Shown: piece by piece, positions 7,356-16,116 of the stretch
Layout: every line of letters begins with the position of its first letter
How positions within the stretch are numbered: position 1 is the stretch's first letter
Assembly: GCA_900764755.1 (NCBI GenBank)
Contig: CAAFPE010000013.1
Location: forward strand, 1-36,920
Origin: an uncultured Oscillospiraceae bacterium
GTDB lineage: Bacteria > Bacillota > Clostridia > Oscillospirales > Oscillospiraceae
Direction: 5' to 3'
Length of the DNA stretch: 36,920 nucleotides
Program-made: the position numbers and the translations under genes
Notes under the pieces: model-generated
What the model was told of the DNA's origin: nothing
Database searches by the model: none
What the model saw: only the letters and a program-made list of their open reading frames with translations

Positions 7356-9164
7356 TTGTCTGACTTGACCGCTCCCCTCCAGGCCGGCCTGTACGCCCTG
7401 CGGCAGCTGCCGCAGGCATACCCTGTCCCCTTCGCCTGGTACACCCTGATCCTTCGCTTTCTTTTTCCCGTTCTGGCCATTCTGATGCTGGTGCGGATCA
7501 TCCGCGGCCTGATCAAGGCCTCCCCTAAGCCGGAGGTATGGGCCTATCTCTCCCTGCCCAACGGGGCCGCGGAGCCCCTGACCCACTGGGAGAATATTCT
7601 GGGCCGCAGCCCCGCTTCCGACGTGCTGCTTAACTATCCTGTGGTCTCCCGGCAGCACGCTGCCCTCATCCGCTCCGCGGACGACCGGTGGACGGTGTAC
7701 GACCTGGACTCCAAAAGCGGCACCGCTGTCAACGGGACCCCGGTGGAGCCCGGCGGCTCCCCCATCTCCCTAGGTGACGTACTCAGCCTGGGAGGCGTGG
7801 AAACCGTGCTCCTTCCCGTCTCCGACCAGGAGACGGAGCGCCGCCGCCGCGCCTCCCAGCGCCCCGTCTCCCCCTGGGGCTCCCTGATCCTGCTCACCCT
7901 GTTCCAGCTGCTTGCCGGCCTCCAGTTTCTGCTCTCCGAGGAGGGAATCCACGCCCTGCTGATCCCGGGTGCCTTTCTGTGCCTGACGGCGGTGATGTGG
8001 ATCTACTGTCTCGTCCTGCGGGGCATGGGGCGCACCGGCTTTGAGATGGAGACCATCGCCTTTTTCCTTTCCACCCTGTGCCTGGCGGTCACTGCCTCCT
8101 CCGCCCCCTCCGCCGTTCCCAAGCAGCTGCTGGCCATCCTTCTGGGCATCATCCTGTTCCTGATCACCGGTGTCTTTCTCCGGGATCTGGAGCGGGTGCG
8201 TAAGATCCGCTGGCTCATGGCGGCGGCAGCCATCGCCCTGCTCTCCCTGTCCCTCATTGCTGGACACGTCAAGTATGGCGCAGCCAACTGGATCAGCCTG
8301 TTTGGCTTCTCCTTCCAGCCCTCAGAACTGGCCAAGCCCTGCTACATCTTCGCCGGGGCGGCCACCCTGGAGCGCCTGTTCCGCAAGCGGAATCTTGGGC
8401 TGTTCATTTTGCTCACCGGCGCGTGCATGGGCTGTCTGGCCCTGATGAGCGACTTCGGCACCGCCGCCATCTTCTTCATCACCTTTCTGGTCATCGCCTA
8501 TCTCCGCTCCGGCGACTTCGCCACCCTCTCCCTGATCTGCGGCGGCGCGGTGTTCGGCGGGCTGATGCTGGTCACCGTCAAGCCCTATATCCTGCGGCGC
8601 TTCGCTGCCTGGGGGCACGCCTGGGAGCAGGCCTCCGACGGCGGCTTTCAGCAGACCCGCACCATGTCAGCTGCCGCCTCCGGCGGACTGATCGGAGTGG
8701 GGCCCGGCGAGGGCTGGCTCCACCGGGTGCCCGCCGCGGACACCGACCTGGTATTCGGGATGCTGTGCGAGGAGTGGGGTCTGATCATTGCGGTGCTGGC
8801 AGTGCTGTGCATCGCTGCACTGGCCGTCTTTGCGGTGCGCAGTTGCCGGGCGGGGCGGTCCAGCTTTTACACCATCGCCGCCTGTGCCGCCACCAGCCTT
8901 CTGGTTTTTCAGACTACCCTGAACGTGCTGGGCTCGGTGGACATCCTGCCCCTCACTGGGGTCACCTTCCCATTCGTCTCCAATGGAGGATCATCCATGC
9001 TGTCCGCCTGGACCCTGCTGGCCTTCCTCAAGGCGGCGGACACCCGCAGCAACGCCAGCTTTGCCATCCGTCCCCAGGACCGCCACAGCTCCAGCTGGCT
9101 GGGCAACCTAATCCCCGCCAAGGGCGGCCGTGTTCAAAAGGAGGTCTCCGGTGAAAAAAATTGA
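7356..9164 (+). CDS. FHA domain fused to FtsW/RodA/SpoVE-family protein
   Basis: A 602-residue protein starting with TTG at 7356 after AAAGGAGG. Residues about 25-48 form a first membrane helix. Residues 80-160 form a cytoplasmic FHA domain with LGRSPASDVLL, VSRQHAALI and DSKSGTAVNG, the phosphothreonine-binding signature. From about 170 on there are ten or so membrane helices of the SEDS family, including FQPSELAKP, a conserved SEDS motif, and the C-terminal TFPFVSNGGSS. SEDS proteins polymerise peptidoglycan glycan strands with a class B PBP, which follows immediately. The FHA domain suggests control by a Ser/Thr kinase such as PrkC (inference). Actinobacteria place separate FHA genes beside rodA-pbpA; here they are fused. 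Confidence 0.93.
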   Translation: MSDLTAPLQAGLYALRQLPQAYPVPFAWYTLILRFLFPVLAILMLVRIIRGLIKASPKPEVWAYLSLPNGAAEPLTHWENILGRSPASDVLLNYPVVSRQHAALIRSADDRWTVYDLDSKSGTAVNGTPVEPGGSPISLGDVLSLGGVETVLLPVSDQETERRRRASQRPVSPWGSLILLTLFQLLAGLQFLLSEEGIHALLIPGAFLCLTAVMWIYCLVLRGMGRTGFEMETIAFFLSTLCLAVTASSAPSAVPKQLLAILLGIILFLITGVFLRDLERVRKIRWLMAAAAIALLSLSLIAGHVKYGAANWISLFGFSFQPSELAKPCYIFAGAATLERLFRKRNLGLFILLTGACMGCLALMSDFGTAAIFFITFLVIAYLRSGDFATLSLICGGAVFGGLMLVTVKPYILRRFAAWGHAWEQASDGGFQQTRTMSAAASGGLIGVGPGEGWLHRVPAADTDLVFGMLCEEWGLIIAVLAVLCIAALAVFAVRSCRAGRSSFYTIAACAATSLLVFQTTLNVLGSVDILPLTGVTFPFVSNGGSSMLSAWTLLAFLKAADTRSNASFAIRPQDRHSSSWLGNLIPAKGGRVQKEVSGEKN

Positions 9165-10521
9165 AAAACGCACGGTGATCTGTCTGGCCCTCACGCTGTC
9201 CTTGTTGCTGGGCCTGGCCCTGTTCCTGGTCCGGTTCCTGCTGGACGGGGGAGACTGGGCCTCCTTTGCCGCCAACCGCCACCTTTACAACAGCCAGGGG
9301 CAGCTGTCCGTGGGCCGGGTGCTGGACCGGGATGAAGATGTGCTCTCCTGGGTGGACGAGTCAGGCCAGCGGCGGTACTATTCCAACGCCACGGTCCGGA
9401 AAGCCACCCTTCACGCCGTGGGCGATCCAAGCGGCGCCATCGGCACCGGCGCGCTGGTGGCCTTCGCGGACCAGCTCTCCGGCTATAACCTGCTTACCGG
9501 GGCTGACAACCCCTTTGGGCAGGGGAACGACCTCTATCTCACCCTGGACGCCCGACTGAATTATATCGCCTATCAGGCCCTCAATGGCCGCAATGGGGCG
9601 GTGGGCGTCTATAACTACAAGACCGGCGAGGTCCTCTGTATGGTCTCTGCCCCCGCCTTCGACCCCGCCGATCCCCCTGCGATCCAGGATGGGGACCCCC
9701 GTTATGAGGGGGTCTACCTCAACCGCTTCCTCTCCAGCACCTTCACCCCCGGCTCCGTCTTTAAGACGGTCACCCTCACCGCCGCCCTGGAGCAGCTCCC
9801 CGACCTGTTCCAGCGCACCTTCACCTGCACCGGCTCCACTATCGTGGGCGGAGAGACCATCACCTGCCCCTTCTCTCATGGAGAAATGGACATCAACAGC
9901 GCCTTCGCCAGTTCCTGCAACGGCGTATTCGCCCAGCTGGCCGATGAACTGGGTGCAGAGACCATCGCCCGGTACGCGGAGCAGGCCGGACTTCTGGATC
10001 GCTATTCCGTCAGCGGCATCTCCACCGCTGCCGGCAGCGTAGAACTGGAGGGAGCCACCCCTGCCCAGCTGGGCTGGGCCGGTGTAGGCCAGTACCACGA
10101 CCTGGTCAATCCCTGCGCCCTGATGGTCTGGATGGGGGGAGTGGCCAACGGCGGAAAGGCTGCCATCCCCTATCTGGTACTGAAAACCGAGGGAGGCCTC
10201 CCTCTGCCCTCCTTCCACATCACCCGCCGCACCGGCCGGCTGATCCAGGCGGACACCGCCCAGGTGCTGGCCGACATGATGGCCCAGAACGTGGTGCAGA
10301 CCTATGGCGCAGACCGCTTCCCCAATATGGACCTCTGCGCCAAATCGGGCACCGCCGAGGTGGGGGGCGGCAAACAGCCCAGTTCCTGGTTCACCGGCTT
10401 CCTGCGGGATCCCGATTTCCCTTACGCCTTCGCCGTGGTGGTGGAAGAGGGCGGCAGCGGCGCGGGCGCTGCAGGCAATGTGGCCGCCCAGGTGCTGGAC
10501 GCCCTGGTCAACGGATACTGA
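9151..10521 (+). CDS. Class B penicillin-binding protein (transpeptidase)
   Basis: A 456-residue protein. The GTG at 9151, after AAAAGGAGG, overlaps the end of the SEDS gene by 14 bases, so expression is coupled. After a short basic tail, one membrane anchor spans about residues 8-32. The transpeptidase domain carries STFTPGSVFK (SxxK, serine near 200), SSCN (SxN, near 253) and KSGTAE (KTG box, near 397). Class B PBPs crosslink peptidoglycan and work with a SEDS glycosyltransferase. It is short, like mycobacterial PbpA, with no PASTA repeats and only a small N-terminal module. It most likely forms a dedicated elongation or sporulation complex with its neighbour. Confidence 0.95.
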   Translation: MKKIEKRTVICLALTLSLLLGLALFLVRFLLDGGDWASFAANRHLYNSQGQLSVGRVLDRDEDVLSWVDESGQRRYYSNATVRKATLHAVGDPSGAIGTGALVAFADQLSGYNLLTGADNPFGQGNDLYLTLDARLNYIAYQALNGRNGAVGVYNYKTGEVLCMVSAPAFDPADPPAIQDGDPRYEGVYLNRFLSSTFTPGSVFKTVTLTAALEQLPDLFQRTFTCTGSTIVGGETITCPFSHGEMDINSAFASSCNGVFAQLADELGAETIARYAEQAGLLDRYSVSGISTAAGSVELEGATPAQLGWAGVGQYHDLVNPCALMVWMGGVANGGKAAIPYLVLKTEGGLPLPSFHITRRTGRLIQADTAQVLADMMAQNVVQTYGADRFPNMDLCAKSGTAEVGGGKQPSSWFTGFLRDPDFPYAFAVVVEEGGSGAGAAGNVAAQVLDALVNGY

Positions 10522-10572
10522 TACCGGACTACATGGGCCTTTCGGAGCGACCCAGACGTCACTTCTTTGAAT

Positions 10573-10613
10573 GCATGAAAAAAGCACCGGGGATCCCGGC
10601 GCTTTTTTCATGC
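10573..10613. terminator. Bidirectional terminator between converging genes
   Basis: A long near-perfect palindrome: GCATGAAAAAAGC on the left, GCTTTTTTCATGC on the right, and a CCGGG/CCCGG top. The A and T runs serve transcripts from both sides, the PBP gene on plus and the DUF2156 gene on minus. Confidence 0.9.
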
Positions 10614-10646
10614 TTCATTTCAGTTGAAAACAGGCTCCAAGCGGGG

Positions 10647-11561
10647 TCACTCCGCCAGGACGCAGAACTTACAGGGCTCGTCCACTGTGACGGTGTACTT
10701 CTCCAGCAGGGTCACCGGATGGTAGGACAGCTTGCTGGTGCGCAGGCCCGGGTCCCCGGCGTCGTCCTCCCGGTTGATGAAGTGGACACCCTCATGGGCA
10801 AACTGCTGGGCAAACTGGGCCACCAGCATCTGATAGCAGCCCTGATAGTCCCGGTCTGCCTTCTCAATGTGGGTGAACAGGGTATCCCCCACGATCTCCC
10901 CCAGGGCAAAGCCTACGATCTGGCCGTCTACCAGAAGCATTCCCCCCAGCATATCATAGGTGTCGTAATTGTCCAGTACCTCCCGTGTCTTAGCCAGGTC
11001 CTCGTGGAAGGAGGCAGCCGCCTTGTCCCGTCCCGCGGCATACCGATCCAGGAACGCCTCCACCTGGGGAACATCCTCTCGGGTGATCACCCGGAAGGAC
11101 CAGGTGCCATAGGTTTTCAGGAACTTGTTCACATGGTTGCGCTGGCCGCTGAGCTTCTTGCCCCGGAAGAACTTCAGGTCCTCCGCCCGGTAGAGGTAGT
11201 CGAAGGCGTCCCGGTTGGCGATGGCGGCACTGTTGGGAAATGCCTCCTGCAAACGCTCCAACTCATCCTTGGGGACCGGGGTGAAGGCGATGGGCATATT
11301 CCGGCGGCAGCAGTAGTCCGCGATCTGCCGGTAGTGCTCCGGCCGTCCGCCCCCCAGGGGCAGTGTGAAGGTGGGGCCTAGACCGGGGTAGTCCACCTTA
11401 AAATAGAGGGAGCCGCCATGGACCGCCCACTCCGTTTTGTACAGGTCCCGCCAGATAAAGACGGTGCCCGGGGTGGTGTCACAGACCCGGCTGCCGCTGT
11501 ATTGAAAGAAGTCGCGGAGCTTAGGCAGGTCCTCCAGCTGTAACGGGTGAAAATCCAACAT
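10647..11561 (-). CDS. DUF2156 (GNAT-fold acyltransferase-like) protein
   Basis: A 304-residue soluble protein that I recognise as DUF2156, the fold of the aminoacyl-transfer domain of lysyl-phosphatidylglycerol synthases. It has two GNAT-like halves: N-terminal LQLEDLPKLRDFFQY and YCCRRNMPIAFTPVP; C-terminal DGQIVGFALGEIVGD, FTHIEKADRDYQGCYQMLVAQF and the INREDDAGDPGLRTSKLSYHP motif. There is no membrane part. I choose ATG at 11561 over TTG at 11570 because a GAGG site is too close to the TTG. It lies 12 bases after the metallophosphoesterase stop, in one operon. The substrate is unknown. Confidence 0.88.
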   Translation of the reverse strand: MLDFHPLQLEDLPKLRDFFQYSGSRVCDTTPGTVFIWRDLYKTEWAVHGGSLYFKVDYPGLGPTFTLPLGGGRPEHYRQIADYCCRRNMPIAFTPVPKDELERLQEAFPNSAAIANRDAFDYLYRAEDLKFFRGKKLSGQRNHVNKFLKTYGTWSFRVITREDVPQVEAFLDRYAAGRDKAAASFHEDLAKTREVLDNYDTYDMLGGMLLVDGQIVGFALGEIVGDTLFTHIEKADRDYQGCYQMLVAQFAQQFAHEGVHFINREDDAGDPGLRTSKLSYHPVTLLEKYTVTVDEPCKFCVLAE

Positions 11562-11573
11562 AAATTCCAATCC

Positions 11574-12686
11574 TCACTGTTTGATCTGTTTTTCTAGTGT
11601 GTCCGTCAGGCGGCCGGAATACCAGCCGGTCACGCCGTTTTTTTTCATCAGGCAGCCCCGGGAGGTCCGGGCCACCAGGGAGAGCCGGTCGCCGGGAAGG
11701 ACAGGCAGACGGTAATCCGTGGAGTCCTCACACCACAGCCGCTCCCCATCTCGCCGGAGGTAGGAGTTCAGGATATACAGCTCCCGGCCGGACTCCAGAT
11801 GCCGGCACAGAGAGAACTCCTCCCCCGGCTCCAGCAGTTCCAGGTCGGAGCGGCCCCAGCGGATGTTGATGGAGTCGGCGGAGCCCTCCTGCCGGTCCAG
11901 TGCAGTATAGACCGGCAGGCCGTCATACGCCTGCCAGGTAAACCCGTCGGAGTCCTCTGTGGGGAAGATCAGGGCGTTGAGCTGGCCGTCCAGCTTTAGC
12001 ACACAGCCCCCGTCAATGGAGATGATGTTCTGCTCCCGGGCAAAGAGCGGGGCGGCGGAGGGGATGTGGGGGTGATACAGCGTCACCGGCCAGTGTCCCA
12101 CCACGACATACTTTTCAAAGTGGTGGCCCTGCCCCAGAAAGTCATCATTCTTCATGCACTTCCAGCGGTTCAGCGTCTCCATGTGCTCCCGGGAAGGGAC
12201 GCCGCCGTGGACAAAGAGGAGGTGCTCCGTCTCCAGGATGGTGGGCATCCCCCGCAGCCAGGCACGGATCTCCGGATAGGCCTCCCGCAGAGCGGCCCGC
12301 AGGGCAGGAAAATCTCGCCAGTCCGGAAACCCCAGTTCCTCCGCCAGCTGGCGGATGGTGCTCTCCGGGTGGATGGGCAGATAGGCGGAGTAGAAGCGCT
12401 CGTCCAGCTCATCCGTCTCAAAAAAGCGGAGGACCAGCCCGTCACAGTTGCCGCACAGGGGGTAGATGGTGTGAGTACGGGACAGTTCCATCACATACCG
12501 CAGCAGGGCGAGGCTGTCCGGCCCCTTCTCCAGCAGATCCCCCACCAGCACCAGGATGTCCGACGGGGTCAGACCCACTTGGTCCATCAGACTCCGGAAA
12601 AAATCCAGATTTCCGTGTACGTCGCTGACGGCGATGATGCGGCGGCCCGGTGCGAACTGAGGTCGGATGACGACGGCCTGATCCAT
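11574..12686 (-). CDS. Calcineurin-like metallophosphoesterase with C-terminal SH3-like region
   Basis: A 370-residue protein. Metallophosphoesterase motifs appear in order: SDVHGN, GDLLEKGP, GNCD, VHGGVPS and GHWPV, which bind two metal ions, covering residues 15-250. The family includes Ser/Thr phosphatases of the PrpE/PrpC type and ApaH-like Np4A hydrolases; the substrate cannot be chosen from sequence. The final 90 residues (GEEFSLCRHLESGRELYIL to GVTGWYSGRL) look like a beta-rich SH3-type module, often a wall or ligand binder, though no signal peptide is present. AGGAGG precedes the ATG at 12686. It leads the minus-strand operon. Confidence 0.88.
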   Translation of the reverse strand: MDQAVVIRPQFAPGRRIIAVSDVHGNLDFFRSLMDQVGLTPSDILVLVGDLLEKGPDSLALLRYVMELSRTHTIYPLCGNCDGLVLRFFETDELDERFYSAYLPIHPESTIRQLAEELGFPDWRDFPALRAALREAYPEIRAWLRGMPTILETEHLLFVHGGVPSREHMETLNRWKCMKNDDFLGQGHHFEKYVVVGHWPVTLYHPHIPSAAPLFAREQNIISIDGGCVLKLDGQLNALIFPTEDSDGFTWQAYDGLPVYTALDRQEGSADSINIRWGRSDLELLEPGEEFSLCRHLESGRELYILNSYLRRDGERLWCEDSTDYRLPVLPGDRLSLVARTSRGCLMKKNGVTGWYSGRLTDTLEKQIKQ

Positions 12687-12751
12687 GGAACAGCTTCCTC
12701 CTTCGGCAATCAGTGTGGGAGCCAGGTGGACCCAGCGCTCTCGATACCGCC

Positions 12752-12781
12752 ATCATAACACAGAAGCGGAAAAAAAGGCAA
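12752..12781 (-). promoter_or_regulatory. Promoter for the metallophosphoesterase operon
   Basis: On the minus strand, TTGCCT (12781-12776) and TATGAT (12757-12752) are 18 bases apart, about 65 bases before the start codon at 12686. Confidence 0.5.
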
Positions 12782-12933
12782 GGGAGCGGGAGACAGAAAT
12801 TCAGAGGACAGCGAAATAAAAAGTGACATTTTCTACAAGGAATGGGCCAGAGTGCAGAAAAAACACAGATTTTCCACAGAAACCACTCCAAATTCCATCC
12901 ACAGAGAGATGTACTCCAGCAGTCTCCCGGCAC

Positions 12934-12962
12934 TTTCCTTCCACAAAAAGCCATGTTATGAT
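12934..12962 (+). promoter_or_regulatory. Possible promoter for the DUF5655 gene
   Basis: TATGAT at 12957-12962 is 17 bases after TTTCCT (12934-12939), a weak -35. It lies in the divergent region 12687-12990, which holds nothing else I can identify. Confidence 0.4.
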
Positions 12963-12990
12963 GATGGGACATAGGAAAGGAGTGGAAACA

Positions 12991-13389
12991 ATGCAGATCC
13001 CTGAGCACTACACATCCGACGTATCATTCTTCTTTGAGGGAAAGCCTCTGGAGCTATCTTTGTACCAGACCCTGGCGGAGCGCATAGCAGAGGTCCTTCC
13101 AGACAACGTCTCTGTGAAGGTGCAGAAAACTCAGATCAGCTTCTATAACCGCCGGCTGTTCGCCGCCGCCTCCCTGCCGGTGCGCCGGAAAAAGGACTGG
13201 CCCCGGGATTGTCTGGTGGTAACCGTCGGACTGGCCCACCCATTGGACTCCCCCCGGGCCGCAGTGTCTGTGGAGCCCTATCCCGGCCGCTGGACCAACC
13301 ACATCCTGATCACCCGCCCGGAGGAGTTGGACATGGAACTGATGGAGTGGCTGTGTGAGGCCCACGACTTTGCCCAAAGCAAGCGGTAA
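12991..13389 (+). CDS. DUF5655 domain protein
   Basis: A 132-residue soluble protein resembling DUF5655. Its conserved features are a start with FEGKPLELSLYQTL, then KVQKTQISFYNRRLFAAAS, a lysine-containing link KKDW, a VTVGL strand, and VEPYPGRWTNHILI, ending with a helix rich in leucine and acid residues. The ATG at 12991 follows AAAGGAG; upstream in-frame codons lack a ribosome binding site and would overlap the proposed promoter. Molecular function of the family is not known. It appears to be a single gene. Confidence 0.8.
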   Translation: MQIPEHYTSDVSFFFEGKPLELSLYQTLAERIAEVLPDNVSVKVQKTQISFYNRRLFAAASLPVRRKKDWPRDCLVVTVGLAHPLDSPRAAVSVEPYPGRWTNHILITRPEELDMELMEWLCEAHDFAQSKR

Positions 13390-13696
13390 CGTTCTGTTTT
13401 TGTAGTATGCGTCCCCCTGAACAGAAGCCCAAAACAGAGTCTGTATAAGATAACCGGAACGGCGAACCGCAGTAAACGCCCTGGTCCTCCTCGTGCCCTG
13501 GAGGCTGGCAGCGGCGGCAGGAAGCGGCTCTCCGTTGTGAGATCTTACAACAAAAATGCAATCCAGCAGCAAAAATATACACATCGTTCAAAATTCAAAA
13601 AAACCGGCTCCACATGGAACTTTTTTAACCCAGGTGCGTCCAAAGAACAGGAAGGCAGTAAACCGACCACACGAAACACAATATGGAGGATTTATT
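13390..13696. other. Intergenic region without a supported gene
   Basis: About 300 bases separate the DUF5655 gene from the lipoprotein. Short ORFs on both strands here have no ribosome binding site or family resemblance. No convincing promoter or terminator could be set, though a promoter for the lipoprotein is expected. Confidence 0.5.
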
Positions 13697-14209
13697 ATGA
13701 AGAAGATTTTGACTCTCGTTCTGGCCCTGGCCCTGTCTATCACCGCTCTGTCCGGCTGCGGCAGCAAGCCGGCGGCAGACAAGACACCGGAGGAATTGGC
13801 GGAGCTGTACAGTTCCGCGATCATGGAGAACGGCGGAGAGATGGCGGAGTATAACCCCGCCTTTACCCAGTCCAAGGAGGACGATGGCTCCGCCATGGTG
13901 CTGGAGAATATGGGCCTGAATACAGAGGATATGGCCGCGTTTGGCATCAGCGCCTCTCTGATGAATATTAAGGCATACGCCATTGCCGCCATCATGCCTG
14001 CCGAGGGCAAGGAGGCCGCCGTGATGGAGGCCCTCCAGGGCTACATCGACCGAACCAAGTCCAGCTTTGAGATGTATCTGGCCGACCAGTATGAGGTAGC
14101 TGAAAACGCCAGACTGGAGACACTGGAGGACGGCACCATTCTGCTTGTCATGTGCCAGGACCAGGATACAGTCTTTGATGCCATCGCCGACGCCACCCAG
14201 GCCGGCTGA
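13697..14209 (+). CDS. DUF4358-like lipoprotein
   Basis: A 170-residue secreted protein. The N-terminus has a short basic start, a hydrophobic stretch and the lipobox LSGC (cysteine near residue 21), so it should be lipid-anchored outside the membrane. The body has NIKAYAIAAIMPAEGKEAAV, a central QGYIDRTKSSFEMYLADQY helix and a C-terminal DGTILLVMCQD strand, which fit DUF4358, a domain common in Clostridia of unknown function. GGAGG lies nine bases before the ATG at 13697; the reading frame is open further upstream, but the lipoprotein signal fixes this start. Confidence 0.82.
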   Translation: MKKILTLVLALALSITALSGCGSKPAADKTPEELAELYSSAIMENGGEMAEYNPAFTQSKEDDGSAMVLENMGLNTEDMAAFGISASLMNIKAYAIAAIMPAEGKEAAVMEALQGYIDRTKSSFEMYLADQYEVAENARLETLEDGTILLVMCQDQDTVFDAIADATQAG

Positions 14210-14225
14210 ACTCCAAAAACAACAC

Positions 14226-14262
14226 AGGGACCGCCATGGTAATGGCGGTCCCTCAGCATTTT
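14226..14262 (+). terminator. Terminator-like hairpin after the lipoprotein gene
   Basis: A perfect 12-bp stem AGGGACCGCCAT (14226-14237) with ATGGCGGTCCCT (14242-14253) and a four-base loop. The T run that follows is interrupted. Confidence 0.75.
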
Positions 14263-14276
14263 GATTTCTCAAAGTA

Positions 14277-14296
14277 TCCAAAAAAACAACCACACC
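14277..14296 (+). repeat. Left copy of a 20-bp inverted repeat
   Basis: TCCAAAAAAACAACCACACC is present here and, in inverse orientation, at 36748-36767, where it overlaps the 3' end of tRNA-Gly. The match ends sharply on both sides. See findings for possible meaning. Confidence 0.6.
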
Positions 14297-14338
14297 TTTG
14301 GTGCTCCCTGACAGGGGTAACTTTGCAGGTGTCTGAAC

Positions 14339-14381
14339 CCCCGGCAGATATTGCTTTGCAGTATCTGCCGGGGACTTTTTT
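14339..14381 (+). terminator. Rho-independent terminator between lipoprotein and recombinase
   Basis: A 12-bp stem CCCCGGCAGATA (14339-14350) and TATCTGCCGGGG (14362-14373) precedes a T run on the plus strand. It points toward the minus-strand recombinase gene, so it may shield the element from host transcription. Confidence 0.8.
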
Positions 14382-14384
14382 GTC

Positions 14385-16034
14385 TCACGCACTCTTGGTG
14401 GTGGACTGACCTTCAGGTGGAGTGAGTTCCACATAGCCAATGTCGTTGTAGTGAATCTCCACCGTCTGCTGAGCGTGCTTGCTCCACTTCACGTCCTTTT
14501 CGTGGACCACGATCTTTTGGATGAACAGCCGCAGCAGCTCCGGCGTCAGTTCCTGGATGTCCGTGTACCGCTTTGCCAGGGAGATAAAGTGGTCGGTGCC
14601 GGACACCTGCTCCCGCAGCCTCTGGATGGCAGTTTCCTTTTCTGGGATGGTCTTATTCAGCGCTTCCATATCCTGGGTGTAGCTGCCGGAGAGCGTTTGG
14701 AACTGCTCCGCTGTGATTCGCCCCAGAACACTGTCCTCATAAAGGCGCTTGAAGATCCTGTCCAGTTCCTCGCTCCGCTTCTTCATAGCGGCCAGTTCCC
14801 GTTCCAGCCCACGCATCTCTTTTCGGATCTCCGCGGATTGCCTGCTGCCGATGTACGTGGCAAACTCCTGGGTGTGCTCCCTGGCCATTGCCGTTACCCG
14901 CCGCAGGTCCTCCAGGACCACGTCATCCAGTACACACTCCCGGATATAGTGGGCGGTGCAGAGGGTGCCGTCCTTCTTGTAGGTCCGGCAGGTGAAGTGG
15001 TTGTAGGACCGGTTCATGGTATGGGCGCGGTGGAGCACCATAGTGCTCCCGCAGTCGGCGCACACCACCAGCCCGGAATACTTGTTCTGTTCATCCATGT
15101 TGGTGCGCCGCCGCTTGTGTTGGCGCACCCGCTGGACGATGTCCCATACCTCCCGGCTTACCAGGGCGGGGTGGGTGTTTTCCAGCACCATGCATTCCTC
15201 CCTGGGATGTTCCACTTTTCGCTTGTCCTTGTAGGAACGAGTGCTGTACCGGAGGTTGATGGTGTTGCCAAGGTAGATCTCGTTCTCCAGCATGTTGGCC
15301 ACGGTGCTGCTGGTCCAGTGATAGGGGTTTTCTGCGTCCAGACTGGTGTGCGTGAGCCCGTGCCGCTCATAAGCGTAGGTCGTGGGGCACAGTACCTGCT
15401 CCCGCTTTAGCAGCCGGGCGATCTGGCTGGGTCCCTGCCCGGCGGCGCACAGGGCGAAAATACGGCGCACCACGGCAGCGGCCTCCTCGTCCACCACCAG
15501 CTTCTTGCGGTCCTGCTCGTCCTTGCGGTAGCCGTAGGGCGCTCTGGTGCCTAGCCGCTCCCCGCGCTCTGCCTTGGCCTGCTGTACCGCCCGGATCTTC
15601 CGGCTGGTGTCCCGGATAAACCACTCGTTAAAGAGATTCTTGAAGGGCATCAGCTCCGTGCTCTCGCTCCGATCTGTGTCCACATTGTCGTTGATGGCGA
15701 TGTAGCGGACGCCGAACATGGGGAAGCGTTCCTCGATGTACAGCCCCGTGTGGAGCTGGTTGCGTCCCAGCCGGGACAAGTCCTTGGTGATGATGGTGCG
15801 GATCTTTCCGTTTTCCATGTCCGTCATCATCTGCTGGAAGCCGGGGCGGTTGAAGCTGCCCCCGGAATAGCCATCATCCACATAAAAGCGGGGATTAGGG
15901 AAGCGGTGCTCCCGTGCGTACCGCTCCAGGATATTCCGCTGGTTCTGGATGCTGTTGGACTCTCCGTCCGCCCCGTCATCCTGGCTGAGACGGCAGTACA
16001 GGGCGGTGATCTCATTCTGGTTTGACTGTTTCAT
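14385..16034 (-). CDS. Large serine recombinase (TndX/TnpX-like site-specific integrase)
   Basis: A 549-residue recombinase. Residues 5-150 form the resolvase catalytic domain with ALYCRLSQDD (nucleophilic serine), VDDGYSGGSFNRPGF and TKDLSRLGRN (arginines). Residues about 160-290 form the recombinase DNA-binding domain (GTRAPYGYRKD). Next come a zinc ribbon with CADCGSTM and a second cysteine pair near 310-365, a coiled coil at 370-460, and a C-terminal DUF4368-type region. Such enzymes excise and insert Clostridial mobilizable and conjugative elements. AAGGAGGG precedes ATG 16034; an upstream ATG at 16058 has no site. By analogy with related elements, the gene's 3' end should face an element terminus near 14300-14380. 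Confidence 0.96.
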   Translation of the reverse strand: MKQSNQNEITALYCRLSQDDGADGESNSIQNQRNILERYAREHRFPNPRFYVDDGYSGGSFNRPGFQQMMTDMENGKIRTIITKDLSRLGRNQLHTGLYIEERFPMFGVRYIAINDNVDTDRSESTELMPFKNLFNEWFIRDTSRKIRAVQQAKAERGERLGTRAPYGYRKDEQDRKKLVVDEEAAAVVRRIFALCAAGQGPSQIARLLKREQVLCPTTYAYERHGLTHTSLDAENPYHWTSSTVANMLENEIYLGNTINLRYSTRSYKDKRKVEHPREECMVLENTHPALVSREVWDIVQRVRQHKRRRTNMDEQNKYSGLVVCADCGSTMVLHRAHTMNRSYNHFTCRTYKKDGTLCTAHYIRECVLDDVVLEDLRRVTAMAREHTQEFATYIGSRQSAEIRKEMRGLERELAAMKKRSEELDRIFKRLYEDSVLGRITAEQFQTLSGSYTQDMEALNKTIPEKETAIQRLREQVSGTDHFISLAKRYTDIQELTPELLRLFIQKIVVHEKDVKWSKHAQQTVEIHYNDIGYVELTPPEGQSTTKSA

Positions 16035-16116
16035 ACAGCCCTCCTTTTTTCTTGTCAAACCGATTCAGCGCATCGCGTCTACACAATACCCCAAAGTCTG
16101 GGGAATGTCCAACCCT

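Noticed and set aside
14331..14384. Exact left attachment site of the serine recombinase element
   Set aside because: Sequence near the recombinase end was compared by eye with candidate right ends, but no direct repeat pair with a plausible crossover dinucleotide could be set.
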